Below are positions 1 to 8,809 of a stretch of 64,000 bases of DNA, in pieces; the stretch's first letter is position 1, and each line of letters opens with the position of its first letter. Under the pieces are notes generated by a model. It had not been told where the DNA came from. It saw only the letters and a program-made list of their open reading frames with translations, and did not search any database. The position numbers and the translations under genes were made by a program. The DNA lies in assembly GCA_028293125.1 (NCBI GenBank), contig JAQGPJ010000089.1, forward strand, positions 1 to 64,000. Direction: 5' to 3'. This DNA comes from Verrucomicrobiales bacterium. Its GTDB lineage: Bacteria > Verrucomicrobiota > Verrucomicrobiia > Verrucomicrobiales > V1-33.

Positions 1-223
1 TGAGCTGGGAGGCGTCGGTGCCGGTCTCCAGCTCCGCGCTGACCGTGGCGCAGAAGGAGCGCATTTCCCGGGCATACGCGGCCAGGACGGGATCGGCGGC
101 CATCTCTTTTTCGAAAGCGGCGCGCTCCGCGGAGTCCATCTGGTCCAGCGCCCAGGCGGTGGCGCGGATCTCCGCATCGCCGGGCGGAGGGAAATCGGTT
201 TCTGGATCGGATTGCGTGTTCAT
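1..223 (-). CDS. N-terminal part of an anti-sigma/VWA-type partner protein (runs off window)
   Basis: The gene starts at ATG 223-221 and leaves the window at base 1, so only about 74 residues are seen. The segment has no signal peptide and reads AWALDQMDSAERAAFEKEM, then a negatively charged helix ending in a methionine/glutamate-rich stretch. This resembles the short helical N-terminus of proteins that pair with ECF sigma factors. In Verrucomicrobia such proteins often continue into a von Willebrand A (YfbK-like) domain, but that part is outside the window, so it is inference. The gene starts 15 nt downstream of the sigma factor stop, on the same strand, so the two are almost certainly co-transcribed. 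It could also be a plain anti-sigma factor. Confidence 0.55.
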   Translation of the reverse strand, partial: MNTQSDPETDFPPPGDAEIRATAWALDQMDSAERAAFEKEMAADPVLAAYAREMRSFCATVSAELETGTDASQL

Positions 224-238
224 GGGTTTTGAAAAAGA

Positions 239-898
239 TCAGGAAAGGGAGGGCAGGGATTCAGCGGCGGCATACCTGCGCCGCAGAGTGTCGAGCGCCT
301 GATGCAGCAGGGTGCCGACATTGGTGACGCTGAGTCCGGTGGCAGCGGCGATGTCGCGGTAGCTGAGACCGCCGTGGAACTTCAGGCGCAGCAGATCCTG
401 CTGCCGCGCCGGCAGGGTGGCGATGATCTGGGAGAGGCGGCTGGAGGCCTCGCGGCTCTCCGCCTGGGCGGCGGGGCTGGGCGCCGGATCCGCGGCGTCC
501 GGAAGAGTCAGGGTTTCCATGGGAATGAGGCGTTGGTTTTTGCGCTGGAGGCTGATGAGACGGTTGCGGCAGACCGTGAAGAGCCACGGTGCCAGACTTT
601 CCACCTCCCCCGCCGGCGGCTGCCGGGCGAGGCGCAGGAACGTGTCCTGCACCGCGTCCCGCGCCGTCTCGATGTCCCCGCACACCGACCGGGCGAAGGC
701 GATGAGCGGGCGCTCAAAGCGCTCCAGCGCGGCCAGCAGCCGCTGCCGGTCCGGCGGTGCCGTGGAGGATGCCGGCGGCATGGGCAGTGGCGGTTGCTGG
801 GCCGGCACCGCGGACGGCTGGCCGGGGAGAGAGTCGGAGGATGCAGTCACAGGGGAGGAAAGCGGAGGTTGGAGGCCGGGGCAACGATGAGTCGTCAT
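239..898 (-). CDS. ECF-type RNA polymerase sigma factor
   Basis: Up to 219 residues. Residues about 50-115 form sigma region 2 (RPLIAFARSVCGDIETARDAVQDTFL, with the DAVQDTF core-binding motif and a WLFTVCRN promoter-melting segment). Residues about 150-210 form region 4 (LPARQQDLLRLKF, then the helix-turn-helix SYRDIAAATGLSVTNVGTLLH). The first 45 residues are proline/alanine-rich and unlike a sigma factor. An internal ATG at 781-779 would give a 180-residue protein of normal ECF length and may be the true start. The next gene begins 15 nt downstream and looks like a cognate regulator. The regulon is not visible here. Confidence 0.9.
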   Translation of the reverse strand: MTTHRCPGLQPPLSSPVTASSDSLPGQPSAVPAQQPPLPMPPASSTAPPDRQRLLAALERFERPLIAFARSVCGDIETARDAVQDTFLRLARQPPAGEVESLAPWLFTVCRNRLISLQRKNQRLIPMETLTLPDAADPAPSPAAQAESREASSRLSQIIATLPARQQDLLRLKFHGGLSYRDIAAATGLSVTNVGTLLHQALDTLRRRYAAAESLPSLS

Positions 899-1203
899 TG
901 GGCATCACGCCCCGGTCTTGGTTTTCCTGGGGAATATTTTCGCCTGGCTGACATGCATGCCGGTCAGGACATCCGCTCCGGATCCAATCCGCCAGCCCCG
1001 GCGGGACTGGCCGGCGTTCGGATGTTTCCGGAAGCTGGGGTGTTTTTCCGGCAGCGAAGAATGGTTCCGGAGCTGTGGAGTCAGGCGGTGCGGGCACTGG
1101 TTCCGGTGCATCATCAGCCGTATCGGCAGCCATGCCACAGGCATCCGGAAAATGAAAAATGGATTTTCTTCTTTTATATCCTTAGTGGGATTACCTTTGT
1201 GGC

Positions 1204-1361
1204 CCGTTTTTCGGGCTGACCCCGACCCGTTTTTTGGCCCACCCATAGGCCGTTTTTTGGGCGGGGTTATTTTGGGGCCGGCCCATTTTTTGGACCATAC
1301 CCAGTCCGGTTTTTGGGCGGGGTCAATATTTGGGCCGGCCCATTTTTTGGATCGGACCGCA
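1204..1361. repeat. Imperfect 56-57 bp tandem repeat
   Basis: Two copies, about 1250-1305 and 1306-1361, share the core TTTTTGGGCGGGGT, then a GGGCCGGCCC palindrome, then CATTTTTTGGA. The second copy holds the perfect 12-bp palindrome TGGGCCGGCCCA. A more degenerate partial copy precedes them at 1204-1249 (CCCGTTTTTCGGGCTGACC and CCCGTTTTTTGGCCC). T-runs and G-runs alternate throughout. On the minus strand the repeat translates as recurring KKWAGP, which is a by-product of the DNA repeat and not evidence of a protein. Confidence 0.75.
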
Positions 1362-1463
1362 TCCGGGAGGCGACGGCGTTTCTCTCCATGCGGGCTAGGT
1401 CGGACATAGGCAAAAATGGCCCCGGCTTTGAACGCTCCGGGGGTGGTCGCATCCCCTGCGGGC

Positions 1464-1568
1464 ATGGCTTTAACAAGAGGCAGAACAGAAACGTTAGACA
1501 TTGATGACCTAGTTATTCTTAATGAAGCACCGGACCTCATTTCGCGCAAGGGATTTCACGGGAAGTAA
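1464..1568 (+). other. Short AT-rich open frame, possible gene remnant
   Basis: ATG 1464 to TAA 1566-1568 encodes 34 residues containing TLDIDDLVILNEAPDLISRK. The codon use is A/T-rich (TTA, AGA, GTT, ATT), unlike the neighbouring genes. The acidic/hydrophobic stretch followed by LNEAPDL is faintly like the region after the catalytic aspartates in minimal nucleotidyltransferases, but the match is too short to assign. It may be the tail of a lost, horizontally acquired gene or chance. No ribosome binding site stands out. Confidence 0.2.
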
Positions 1569-1796
1569 AGCCGTTTAACACCATAAAACGGCGTGTGGGT
1601 GGAGCTGGCGAAGGGCGTAAAAAGATTGGAAAAAGGCTTTTTTACGGCTCCCGGTCTTGCATTTTCACCGCGTCGATCCTATAATGTGTATTTTATGGTC
1701 TATGCATTGATATGCGGATTTTGGCAATTGCTTCGATGGCTTGTTATCATCCGGGCACCTCTTTGCCGATATCCGGCATCCGCAGTGCCTCCGCCC

Positions 1797-3062
1797 TCAC
1801 TCTGCCTGCCAGCGGGCGTTGGTTTCCGACACCAGCCGCAGCAGCTCCGCACGGATATTGGCAGTGGTGACATTCCAGTCGGCATCCTGTCCTTTGAAGT
1901 CAAAAACCCACAGGGCCGCCAGTGGGACGCGGTTCTGATCCAGCGCCTCCAGCTGGGATCGGAACTGCTGGCGCGATTCCTCCGTGGGCGCTCCGGGCAC
2001 GCCGAATTCCCCGATGAACAGAGGCGTGCCCGCGCGCCTGGCCTCCGCGGCGGCGGCGGGCAGGAACTCGAGATCGCTGGCGGCGTAAATCCGGCCGGTG
2101 AGGGTGGAAATAAGCGGGGGATTGTCGCGGTCCAGCATTTCCAGCCGTTGCGCCGCGGAGTCCCTGTCCCAAGTGCGGCGGTGCATCTGATGCCACGCCG
2201 AGACCCGGGGAAAGGCATTGCCGCTCAGGATCAGGCGGTGCGGATCGTGCCGCCGCACCTCCTGGGAAAATTCTGTCAGGGCGGTGCGGATATCGGCGTG
2301 CCGCAGGTCATCGCGCTCCGACCGCGCGGCGGCGGTGCCCAGGGCCGGCGCCACGGGCGCCCGGTGCTCCGCGGCGTTGGGCAGGTCGGCGGGGAGATTG
2401 AACTCATTGCCGAACTCCCAGGCCCAGACGGTTTTCGAGCCTCGGAGCCGGGTCACGGTCTCCTTGGTGTAAGCTCTCATGAAAGCGATGGTTTTGCTGG
2501 CGGGGTTTCCCCATTCCTGAAGGGCCTCGCCCACCAGATCGGAAACGGTGGGCTGGTGCCAGAACAGCGAGGGGATGACCCCGATACCATTTTTCTCCGC
2601 GCACCTCACCACGGTGTCCAGACGCCGGAAATATTCCTCCCGGTCCGTCCGGTAAAGGCTCCAGTCCGCCGGCCAGTAGCCGCAGGCGGAAAAACGCACA
2701 AAGGGAATTTTGGCGTCGGCCAGCGCCCGGAAACCGGCCTCCACGTCCCCGGCTTTGCCGTCCCCCAGCAGCCGGGCAAAGGCATCGTAATAGTTCACCC
2801 CCAGACCGCGCCAGGGTTTGCCATTCCGCAGGAGGCCGCCCTCCTTTCCCGCGGACAGCACCGGCGTGGCGGTGGTCTCAGCATCCGCCGCCACCGCCGG
2901 GGCCGCTGCTCCGGCGAGAATCAGCAGCATAACCGCTGCCGCCTGGGCGGGTGCCCGTCTCCTCCAGGAGGAAAGACCGCCGCCGGGAACGCAAAGAAAC
3001 CTGACGGCGGGGTTGAGGAGGGCAGAGGAGCGGCGGTTGCCAGGAGAGAGGGGAAAGGGCAT
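1797..3062 (-). CDS. Secreted GH5-type glycoside hydrolase (cellulase/mannanase-like)
   Basis: A 421-residue protein with a long basic N-terminus (WRRRAPAQ) and a hydrophobic export segment at residues 41-57 ending AVA-AD, so mature protein probably begins near residue 60. A start at an internal codon (for example Met45) is possible. From residue 75 the chain reads as a (beta/alpha)8 glycosidase: GKPWRGLGVNYYDAF near the start, the acid/base glutamate E220 in WEFGNEFN, and the nucleophile E352 in FIGEFG. The same pattern occurs in GH5-like endo-beta-mannanases and cellulases, so it probably acts on polysaccharides outside the cytoplasm. The exact substrate and subfamily cannot be read from sequence. 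It stands alone and is transcribed divergently from tdh. Confidence 0.8.
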   Translation of the reverse strand: MPFPLSPGNRRSSALLNPAVRFLCVPGGGLSSWRRRAPAQAAAVMLLILAGAAAPAVAADAETTATPVLSAGKEGGLLRNGKPWRGLGVNYYDAFARLLGDGKAGDVEAGFRALADAKIPFVRFSACGYWPADWSLYRTDREEYFRRLDTVVRCAEKNGIGVIPSLFWHQPTVSDLVGEALQEWGNPASKTIAFMRAYTKETVTRLRGSKTVWAWEFGNEFNLPADLPNAAEHRAPVAPALGTAAARSERDDLRHADIRTALTEFSQEVRRHDPHRLILSGNAFPRVSAWHQMHRRTWDRDSAAQRLEMLDRDNPPLISTLTGRIYAASDLEFLPAAAAEARRAGTPLFIGEFGVPGAPTEESRQQFRSQLEALDQNRVPLAALWVFDFKGQDADWNVTTANIRAELLRLVSETNARWQAE

Positions 3063-3223
3063 GGGAAAGGCGGTAAGCCGCCGGTCTCATGGAGTTTTCA
3101 CCACTGGAGGGGATTTTGGCCGGAGAAGTTTGTTTTGTATGGAAATTCTGTCAGCCAAAGGCTGCGAATTCCATTGCGGGAACGCCGGGGCGCATGGAAA
3201 TGAGCCCAACCTTACCCCACCGC

Positions 3224-4252
3224 ATGAAAGCCCTTGTCAAAAAACACGCGGAGCCCGGACTCTGGCTGTGTGATGTTCCCGAACCGGAAACCGGCATCAA
3301 CGATGTCCTCATCAAAATACGCAAAACGTCCCTCTGCGGCACGGATCTGCATATTTACAAATGGGACGCCTGGGCGCAGCGGACGATCCCGGTGCCCATG
3401 ACGGTGGGCCATGAATTCTGCGGCGAGATCGTGTCCGTGGGCAGCAATGTCCATGATTTCCATCCCGGCGAGATCGTCAGCGGGGAAGGACACCTGGTCT
3501 GCGGCCGCTGCCGCAACTGCCTGGCCGGGCGGCGTCATCTGTGCGCCCACACGCGTGGAGTGGGGGTGAACACCACGGGGGCCTTTGCGGAATACTTCGC
3601 GCTGCCGATGACCAACGTGTGGCATGCGGATCCCAAAATTCCGGAGGAGATCATTTCCTGCTTTGACCCGCTTGGCAACGCCACGCACACGGCGCTGTCA
3701 TTTGATGTTTTGGGCGAGGACGTGCTGATCACCGGCGCCGGCCCGATCGGCTGCATGGCGGCGGCGATCGTGCGCCACGCCGGGGCGCGCCACGTGGTGG
3801 TCACGGATGTGAACCCCTGGCGTCTGGAGCTGGCCAAAACCCTGGGGGCCACCCGTGTGGTCGATGTGTCGCGGGAGGACCTCGGCGCGGTGCAGAAGGA
3901 ACTGGGCATGACCGAGGGTTTCGACGTCTGCCTGGAGATGTCAGGCTCGCCGAAGGCCATGGATACCATTGTGGACAACGCCTGCCATGGCGGGCGCATC
4001 GCCCTGCTGGGCATTTTTCCGGAGCAGTTCGCCATCGACTGGGACAAGGTGATTTTCAACATGCTCACTATCAAAGGCATCTATGGCCGCGAGATGTATG
4101 AGACCTGGTATAAAATGACCACTATGATCCAGAGCGGCCTGAATATTGTTCCGGTGATCACCCACCGCCTCCACTACTCGGAGTTCAACGAGGGCTTCCA
4201 AGCCATGAAGTCCGGGCAGGCGGGCAAAGTGGTGCTGGACTGGACTGCTTGA
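3224..4252 (+). CDS. tdh: L-threonine 3-dehydrogenase
   Basis: NAD-dependent oxidation of L-threonine to 2-amino-3-ketobutyrate. At 342 residues it is nearly the same length as the E. coli enzyme when started at ATG 3224 ([12 protein letters not shown]). The frame is open upstream, but nothing there resembles the family. The zinc alcohol dehydrogenase fold is complete: catalytic zinc ligands C38 and H63-E64 ([16 protein letters not shown]), four structural zinc cysteines C93, C96, C99 and C107, and the nucleotide-binding GAGPIG motif near residue 175. kbl follows 98 nt downstream and takes the unstable product, so this is the classical threonine degradation operon. It acts in the cytoplasm. 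Confidence 0.97.
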   Translation: MKALVKKHAEPGLWLCDVPEPETGINDVLIKIRKTSLCGTDLHIYKWDAWAQRTIPVPMTVGHEFCGEIVSVGSNVHDFHPGEIVSGEGHLVCGRCRNCLAGRRHLCAHTRGVGVNTTGAFAEYFALPMTNVWHADPKIPEEIISCFDPLGNATHTALSFDVLGEDVLITGAGPIGCMAAAIVRHAGARHVVVTDVNPWRLELAKTLGATRVVDVSREDLGAVQKELGMTEGFDVCLEMSGSPKAMDTIVDNACHGGRIALLGIFPEQFAIDWDKVIFNMLTIKGIYGREMYETWYKMTTMIQSGLNIVPVITHRLHYSEFNEGFQAMKSGQAGKVVLDWTA

Positions 4253-4350
4253 TTCCACTGTTCCGGCCCCGTTTTTGAGCCGTCCTGGTGTGGAGCTGTT
4301 TCCGCCGGCTCCCAGCGCGGTCCCAATGTTTATTTCCATATTATTCAGCC

Positions 4351-5538
4351 GTGAATCCCGACTTCTCCTCCCATCTCCAATCCATCCTCGGTCAGATCGA
4401 GGCCGACGGGCTTTTCAAAACCGAGCGCCTCATCGCCACCCCGCAGGGCGGCCGCGTCACCCTCGACAGCGGACGCGAGGTCATCGTCATGTGCGCCAAC
4501 AACTATCTCGGCCTGGGCAACCATCCGGAGATTGTGCAGGCCGCCCATGAGGCTGTGGACCAATGGGGTTACGGCATGGGCAGCGTGCGCTTCATCTGCG
4601 GCACCCAGACGCTGCACCGCCAGCTGGAGGAGGCCATCTCCGACTTTCTGGGCACGGAGGACACGATCCTTTACTCCTCCTGCTTCGACGCCAACGGCGG
4701 GCTTTTTGAAACCCTGCTGGGACCGGAGGACGCCGTGATCTCCGATGCCCTGAACCACGCCAGCATCATCGACGGAGTGCGGCTCTGCAAAGCGAAGCGT
4801 TTCCGCTATCAGAACCGGGACATGCAGGACCTGGAGGCCCAGCTACAGGCCGCCGATGCGGCGGGCGCGCGCTTCAAGCTCATCGCCACCGACGGGGTGT
4901 TCAGCATGGATGGCACCTACGCCCCCATGCGGGCGATCTGTGATCTAGCAGACAGATACAAGGCGCTGGTGATGATGGACGACTCCCACGCCGTCGGCTT
5001 TGTCGGCCCCCAGGGACGCGGCACCCATGAGCGGGAAGGGGTGATGGGCCGGGTGGATGTGATCACCGGCACCCTGGGGAAGGCCCTCGGCGGCGCCAGC
5101 GGCGGCTACACCAGCGGCAGCCGGGAGATCATCAGCCTGCTGCGCCAGCGCTCCCGGCCGTATCTGTTCTCCAACACCCTCGCGCCAGTCATCACCGCCG
5201 TCTCACTCAAGGTGCTGGAGCTGCTGAAGCGCGATGACTCGCTGCGGAAGGTCCTGTGGGCCAACACCGGGCAGTATGTCGCCGGCATGCGCGGCAACGG
5301 CTTTGACGTCGGCGAGGCCCAGCACCCTATCATTCCCATCATGCTCGGCGACGCCGCGCTGGCCCAGAAAATGGCGGCACGCCTGCTGGAGAAGGGGGTT
5401 TACGCCGTGGGCTTCTTCTTCCCCGTCGTGCCCCAGGGCAAGGCCCGCATCCGCACCCAGATCAGCTCCGCGCTCACGCAGCGGGACATCACGGAGGCTG
5501 TCAGGGCTTTCGCGGAGTGCCGGGCGGAGTTTGGCTGA
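4351..5538 (+). CDS. kbl: 2-amino-3-ketobutyrate CoA ligase (glycine C-acetyltransferase)
   Basis: PLP enzyme that cleaves 2-amino-3-ketobutyrate with CoA into glycine and acetyl-CoA, the step after tdh. A GTG start at 4351 gives 395 residues beginning [13 protein letters not shown], the size of E. coli Kbl. The frame stays open to 4288, but that extension ([13 protein letters not shown]) is unlike the family. Key features are [11 protein letters not shown], the substrate loop [16 protein letters not shown], the [10 protein letters not shown] cofactor aspartate/histidine, and the PLP lysine K244 in [10 protein letters not shown]. Co-transcription with tdh is likely. Confidence 0.97.
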   Translation: MNPDFSSHLQSILGQIEADGLFKTERLIATPQGGRVTLDSGREVIVMCANNYLGLGNHPEIVQAAHEAVDQWGYGMGSVRFICGTQTLHRQLEEAISDFLGTEDTILYSSCFDANGGLFETLLGPEDAVISDALNHASIIDGVRLCKAKRFRYQNRDMQDLEAQLQAADAAGARFKLIATDGVFSMDGTYAPMRAICDLADRYKALVMMDDSHAVGFVGPQGRGTHEREGVMGRVDVITGTLGKALGGASGGYTSGSREIISLLRQRSRPYLFSNTLAPVITAVSLKVLELLKRDDSLRKVLWANTGQYVAGMRGNGFDVGEAQHPIIPIMLGDAALAQKMAARLLEKGVYAVGFFFPVVPQGKARIRTQISSALTQRDITEAVRAFAECRAEFG

Positions 5539-5576
5539 GTGCCCGGTGTCAGTGATGGCGACCGGTCGGCCGGCCA

Positions 5577-5678
5577 TCACTCGCTGTCAGCCGGAGCCAA
5601 CACACTGTGCAGGACCCCTCCAAGGATCGCGCCCACGATGGGGGCTGCCCGGAAGAGCCAGAGGTTTGAAATGGCGGT
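5577..5678 (-). pseudogene. C-terminal remnant of a second aquaporin gene
   Basis: On the minus strand an open segment ends at TGA 5579-5577 and reads LHTAISNLWLFRAAPIVGAI followed by LGGVLHSVLAPADSE. This aligns with the last transmembrane helix of the intact aqpZ just upstream ([20 protein letters not shown]). Nothing upstream of about 5680 matches the rest of an aquaporin and no start codon is present. It is therefore the tail of a decayed tandem copy, left about 100 bp downstream of the functional gene. The similarity is visible at both protein and DNA level (for example AGAGCCAGAG compared with AAAGCCAGAG). Confidence 0.75.
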
Positions 5679-5778
5679 GTGGAGACTGATTTTTTCCTTC
5701 ATCCGCGCGGTGATGGCCGCCCTTTACACCGCTGACAACCTGTGGCAGTCAATGGGGACAAGCTCCAAGGCAGATGGA

Positions 5779-6549
5779 TTAGACTTTCGCCTCGCCGACG
5801 ATGTCCTCCATTGAGGAGGACGAAGCCGGCGTTTCAGCTTCCAGCCAGCGATAGACAAAACCGGCAATGACGGCCCCGATGATCGGGGCAACCCAGAAAA
5901 GCCAGAGTTGGGTTATAGCCCAGCCGCCTTCAAATACTGCCGGTCCCGTGCTGCGTGCGGGATTGACGGAAAGATTGGTGACGGGAATGCCGATGAGGTG
6001 GATTAAAGTCAGACCAAGTCCAATGGCCAACGGTGCGAAGCCTTTGGGAGCGCGTCCGTCAGTGGCTCCGAGGATGATCATGAGAAAGAAAAAAGTGAGC
6101 ACGATTTCCGCCACGAGGCAGGCGGGTAAGGAGTATCCGCCCGGGGAATGTGCGTCAAACCCATTGGAGGCAAACCCGGCATGCACGTCAAATCCACTCT
6201 GACCCGACGCAATCAAGTAAAGAACCCCGGCACCCAGAAGCCCGCCGACGACCTGGGCAACGATATAGGGAAGAAGATCCCGGGCCGGAAACCGTTTGCC
6301 TGCCCAAAGTCCGACGGAAACCGCCGGATTGAGATGACAGCCGGAAATGTGGCCGATGGCATAGGCCATGGTCAGGACCGTAAGTCCAAAGGCAAGGGAG
6401 ACGCCAACGAAACCGATGCCCAAGTTGACCGCACCATCGGCGGTCATGAATTTGGCGGCGAGAACAGCGCTGCCGCAACCGCCGAAAACCAGCCAGGCGG
6501 TGCCAAGCATTTCAGCCGCCGCGCGTTTGCCAAGTGTGATGGTGGACAT
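5779..6549 (-). CDS. aqpZ: Aquaporin Z-type water channel
   Basis: Inner-membrane channel of the MIP family, 256 residues, with the six-helix, two-repeat layout. Both pore motifs are intact: [10 protein letters not shown] at about residues 69-78 and [11 protein letters not shown] at about 194-204. The arginine of the second NPA motif and the small side chains of the selectivity filter suit a water channel rather than a glycerol facilitator. The C-terminus is slightly extended ([20 protein letters not shown]). A fragment of a second aquaporin lies immediately downstream on the same strand. No partner genes are evident. Confidence 0.95.
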   Translation of the reverse strand: MSTITLGKRAAAEMLGTAWLVFGGCGSAVLAAKFMTADGAVNLGIGFVGVSLAFGLTVLTMAYAIGHISGCHLNPAVSVGLWAGKRFPARDLLPYIVAQVVGGLLGAGVLYLIASGQSGFDVHAGFASNGFDAHSPGGYSLPACLVAEIVLTFFFLMIILGATDGRAPKGFAPLAIGLGLTLIHLIGIPVTNLSVNPARSTGPAVFEGGWAITQLWLFWVAPIIGAVIAGFVYRWLEAETPASSSSMEDIVGEAKV

Positions 6550-7299
6550 AAGGATGTGGATTTGGTTTGATATTACGGTGGTAAGGTGGAGGCACAGGGA
6601 ATGCCGTGGTGAAGGTTACTGCGCAAACAGGAATGTTATCCGGAGCGATCACTGAATAGGGAAAAAATTGCTTGTCAGGGATTGGAGTTGCTTCCTGCTT
6701 TTAAGGCGCACTGAGGAAAACCCGGTGGCGCACAACATATGCAGTCTGGGAGCCAAGCATGAAATCGTCAAGCATTCTTCGGATCATGCGTACATTCCAC
6801 CTTGGTTTATTTGCTTCCATTTCGCTTATTTTTAATGTTTAATTATTGATAATCAACGAGTTATGCAAAGTGTGAGGGGGTTGTCCGCGAAAGCGGTAAA
6901 TTCCTGATTCTGAATGAGTCACGGGTTAAGCGTGGTAAGTCGGTGTTATAATGTCCAGGTTTCCGCCATGGCAGCCCGCGCAGCGGGTCACTGCTGACTT
7001 CGCCAATGCTGATTCCGGACCAGGCCGCCAATAGGCCTTCCGACCCCACTCCTGTTGCGTAATGTCAAATCCTTATAGCGCATTTCCGCCAATGTCGCAG
7101 CCCCGCTTCCCAAGACAATCAACCTCAAAATGGCTGCAACATTGGGAGAATTGCTCCAAAAACCGGGGAGCCCATATTACTTGCCAAAGGTATCTCGCGG
7201 AATGGGAGGGAATTTCCCTGTTGAATGCGCGGCTTTCCGAAAAGGATTTATGGAAAATGATATAAGATTCAGCAAAACAAAGCTTGTCCGCATGAGGGC
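6550..7299. other. 750-bp AT-richer gene-poor stretch between aqpZ and aroE
   Basis: I see no recognisable gene. The bases 6660-6860 and 7060-7290 are markedly AT-richer than the surroundings. A short open frame at 6759-6842 encodes 27 residues (MKSSSILRIMRTFHLGLFAS, then ISLIFNV) with a positive start and a hydrophobic run, resembling a signal peptide with no protein attached. Other short frames at 7062-7265 and 7130-7486 lack familiar motifs and the latter runs into aroE on the opposite strand. The stretch looks like degraded DNA of foreign composition. Confidence 0.5.
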
Positions 7300-8214
7300 T
7301 TATATGTCCGCGACGGATGCAACGGCGGCCTCCAGTCCGGCCCGCATGGCCCCCACGGGGGCGGGCTGGTTGAACCACCACTCAAAGGACTGCGCTCCCT
7401 GCCAGAGCAGCATGGGCAGGCCGTTGATGGCTTTGGCTCCGGCGGCGCGCGCGGTGGCGATCAGAGGGGTGACGAGCGGTTTGTAGACCATGTCGTAAAC
7501 GAGGTGATCCCTCGTCAGGCAGCCATCCGGGAGCAGGGGCGGATCGTCCGGGGACATGCCGAGGGAGGTCCCGTTGATGATGAGATCGATATCCGGCAGC
7601 GCCCGCGCGAGGTCATCGGCGGTCCAAGGCAGAGTGCGGCAGCGGTCGCCGGGGAGCAGGTCGCCCAAAGTGGCGGCCAAGGTCCGGGCTTTGGACTCCG
7701 TGCGGTTGGTCAGGATCAATTGACTGCAGCCCTCCAGAGCGCTCTGCACGGCCACCGCCCCGCCGGCTCCTCCGCCGGCTCCGAGCAGCAGGATGCGGAG
7801 ATCCCCAACATCCGACCGGAACTCCTCCTGAATGGTGCGGACAAATCCCGGACCATCGCTGTTGCGGCCCAGGGTGGTGCCGTCCGGACGGAAGAGGATG
7901 GTATTGACGGCCCCCAGGCGGCGGGCGGCGGGTTCAACCTCATCCACGCTGTCGAGTGCTGTGAACTTGTGGGGAATAGTGACGTTGGCCCCGACGAACT
8001 GCAGCTCCCTCAAAGCCCGCAGGGCAGGGAGAAATTCCTCGGTTTTGACCTGCAGCCGCACATACGAGGCATCGATTCCGCAGGCCGCCAGAGCGGGATT
8101 GTGCATCTGGGGCGACAGGGAGTGACCCACGGGATCGCCAAAAACCGCCAGACGCGCCGGAGGGGACAAGCGGGCGGCGGATTGGATGTTTTGAAGGGTG
8201 TAAAAGGGAAACAT
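7300..8214 (-). CDS. aroE: Shikimate dehydrogenase
   Basis: NADPH-dependent reduction of 3-dehydroshikimate to shikimate in aromatic amino acid biosynthesis; cytoplasmic. The 304-residue protein has the substrate-binding SLSPQMHNPA near residues 32-41, the catalytic lysine in NVTIPHK, the aspartate in GRNSDGPGF, the nucleotide-binding LLGAGGGAGGAV near residue 145 and the NRT motif typical of the NADP-specific AroE class. It carries about 20 more N-terminal residues (MFPFYTLQNIQSAARLSPPA) than E. coli AroE, and a later start is possible. It lies downstream of rpsI but is separated by a strong terminator and an inverted repeat, so it probably has its own promoter. Confidence 0.95.
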   Translation of the reverse strand: MFPFYTLQNIQSAARLSPPARLAVFGDPVGHSLSPQMHNPALAACGIDASYVRLQVKTEEFLPALRALRELQFVGANVTIPHKFTALDSVDEVEPAARRLGAVNTILFRPDGTTLGRNSDGPGFVRTIQEEFRSDVGDLRILLLGAGGGAGGAVAVQSALEGCSQLILTNRTESKARTLAATLGDLLPGDRCRTLPWTADDLARALPDIDLIINGTSLGMSPDDPPLLPDGCLTRDHLVYDMVYKPLVTPLIATARAAGAKAINGLPMLLWQGAQSFEWWFNQPAPVGAMRAGLEAAVASVADI

Positions 8215-8224
8215 GGGAGGGAAA

Positions 8225-8322
8225 AAGTTTTCAGTTTTCAGTTTTCAGAAATTGAGACCGAACCTGTTATTGGAAGCCGGAAGTGCTGTCCCAATGGACT
8301 GAAAACTGAAAACTGAAAACTT
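8225..8322. repeat. Inverted repeat made of TTTTCAG heptads
   Basis: The left arm (8225-8248) is three copies of the heptad TTTTCAG. The right arm (8299-8322) is its reverse complement, three copies of CTGAAAA. The arms match over about 23 bp and enclose about 50 bp. It lies between the aroE start and the rpsI terminator. A related run, interrupted by one variant heptad, occurs at 47886-47909 after pstB2. The form suggests a small intergenic repeat family, possibly palindromic REP-like or miniature elements. Confidence 0.7.
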
Positions 8323-8340
8323 CTCCAAAACTTTCCCATA

Positions 8341-8378
8341 AAAAAACGGCACCCGTTCCGCACGGGTGCCGTTTTTGG
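8341..8378 (-). terminator. Rho-independent terminator after rplM-rpsI
   Basis: A stem of CGGCACCCGT pairing with ACGGGTGCCG around a five-base loop, flanked by A-runs on the left and T-runs on the right, lies 12 nt past the rpsI stop. On the minus strand the stem is followed by TTTTTT, the expected terminator form. The symmetrical A/T flanks mean it could work in both directions. Confidence 0.85.
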
Positions 8379-8389
8379 GAAGGCTTCGG

Positions 8390-8782
8390 TTAGCGCTTGC
8401 TGAACTGGAAGCGCTTGCGGGCACCGGGCTGGCCGGACTTTTTACGCTCCTTGGCACGGGCGTCGCGGCGGAGGTGCAAGCCGGCCTTGAGGACGGGGCG
8501 TAGCTCGGTGTCCACGGTGAGCAGGGCGCGGGCGATGGCAAGGCGGGCGGCACCGGCCTGTCCGTTGAGACCGCCGCCGGTGGTCAGCAGGGTCACGTCG
8601 AATTTGGTGGTGTTCCCCGTGGTCTGCAGCGGGGAAAGGACCGCCAGCTGCTGGGCGGGGGTCACGAAGTAGTCCTCAAAGGCGCGGTCGTTGACCGTGA
8701 TGCGGCCCTCGCCGGCGACCAGACGGGCGCGGGCGATGGCTGTTTTCCTTCTGCCGGTGGCGGAGAATGTGGGTTCGGCCAT
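8390..8782 (-). CDS. rpsI: 30S ribosomal protein S9
   Basis: Small-subunit ribosomal protein whose C-terminal tail reaches the P-site tRNA. The 130 residues contain the family opening SATGRRKTAIARARL, the GEGRITVNDR loop, the GGGLNGQAGAARLAIARAL core and the conserved basic end RKRFQFSKR. It starts 27 nt after rplM, giving the usual L13-S9 operon, and a terminator follows directly. Confidence 0.98.
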   Translation of the reverse strand: MAEPTFSATGRRKTAIARARLVAGEGRITVNDRAFEDYFVTPAQQLAVLSPLQTTGNTTKFDVTLLTTGGGLNGQAGAARLAIARALLTVDTELRPVLKAGLHLRRDARAKERKKSGQPGARKRFQFSKR

Positions 8783-8809
8783 AATGCTGAAAGTAGTTGG
8801 AATAAAATG

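Larger units (their letters stand above)
899..1796. other. Intergenic stretch of about 900 bp with repeats and hairpins, no convincing gene
   Basis: No reading frame here looks like a normal protein. The stretch holds the 56-57 bp repeats at 1204-1361, a 34-codon AT-richer open frame at 1464-1568, an inverted repeat at 1570-1592 (arms GCCGTTT/AAACGGC) and another at 1616-1646 (arms CGTAAAAA and TTTTTTACG). The bases from about 1460 to 1740 are clearly AT-richer than the flanking genes. The last hairpin sits downstream of the GH5 gene, which reads leftwards and ends at 1797, and could terminate it. Confidence 0.6.

Noticed and set aside
905-1549. A 214-codon minus-strand frame with recurring KKWAGP
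   Set aside because: The repeats come from the DNA repeat at 1204-1361. Frames on both strands are open through it and neither has a fold-like pattern.
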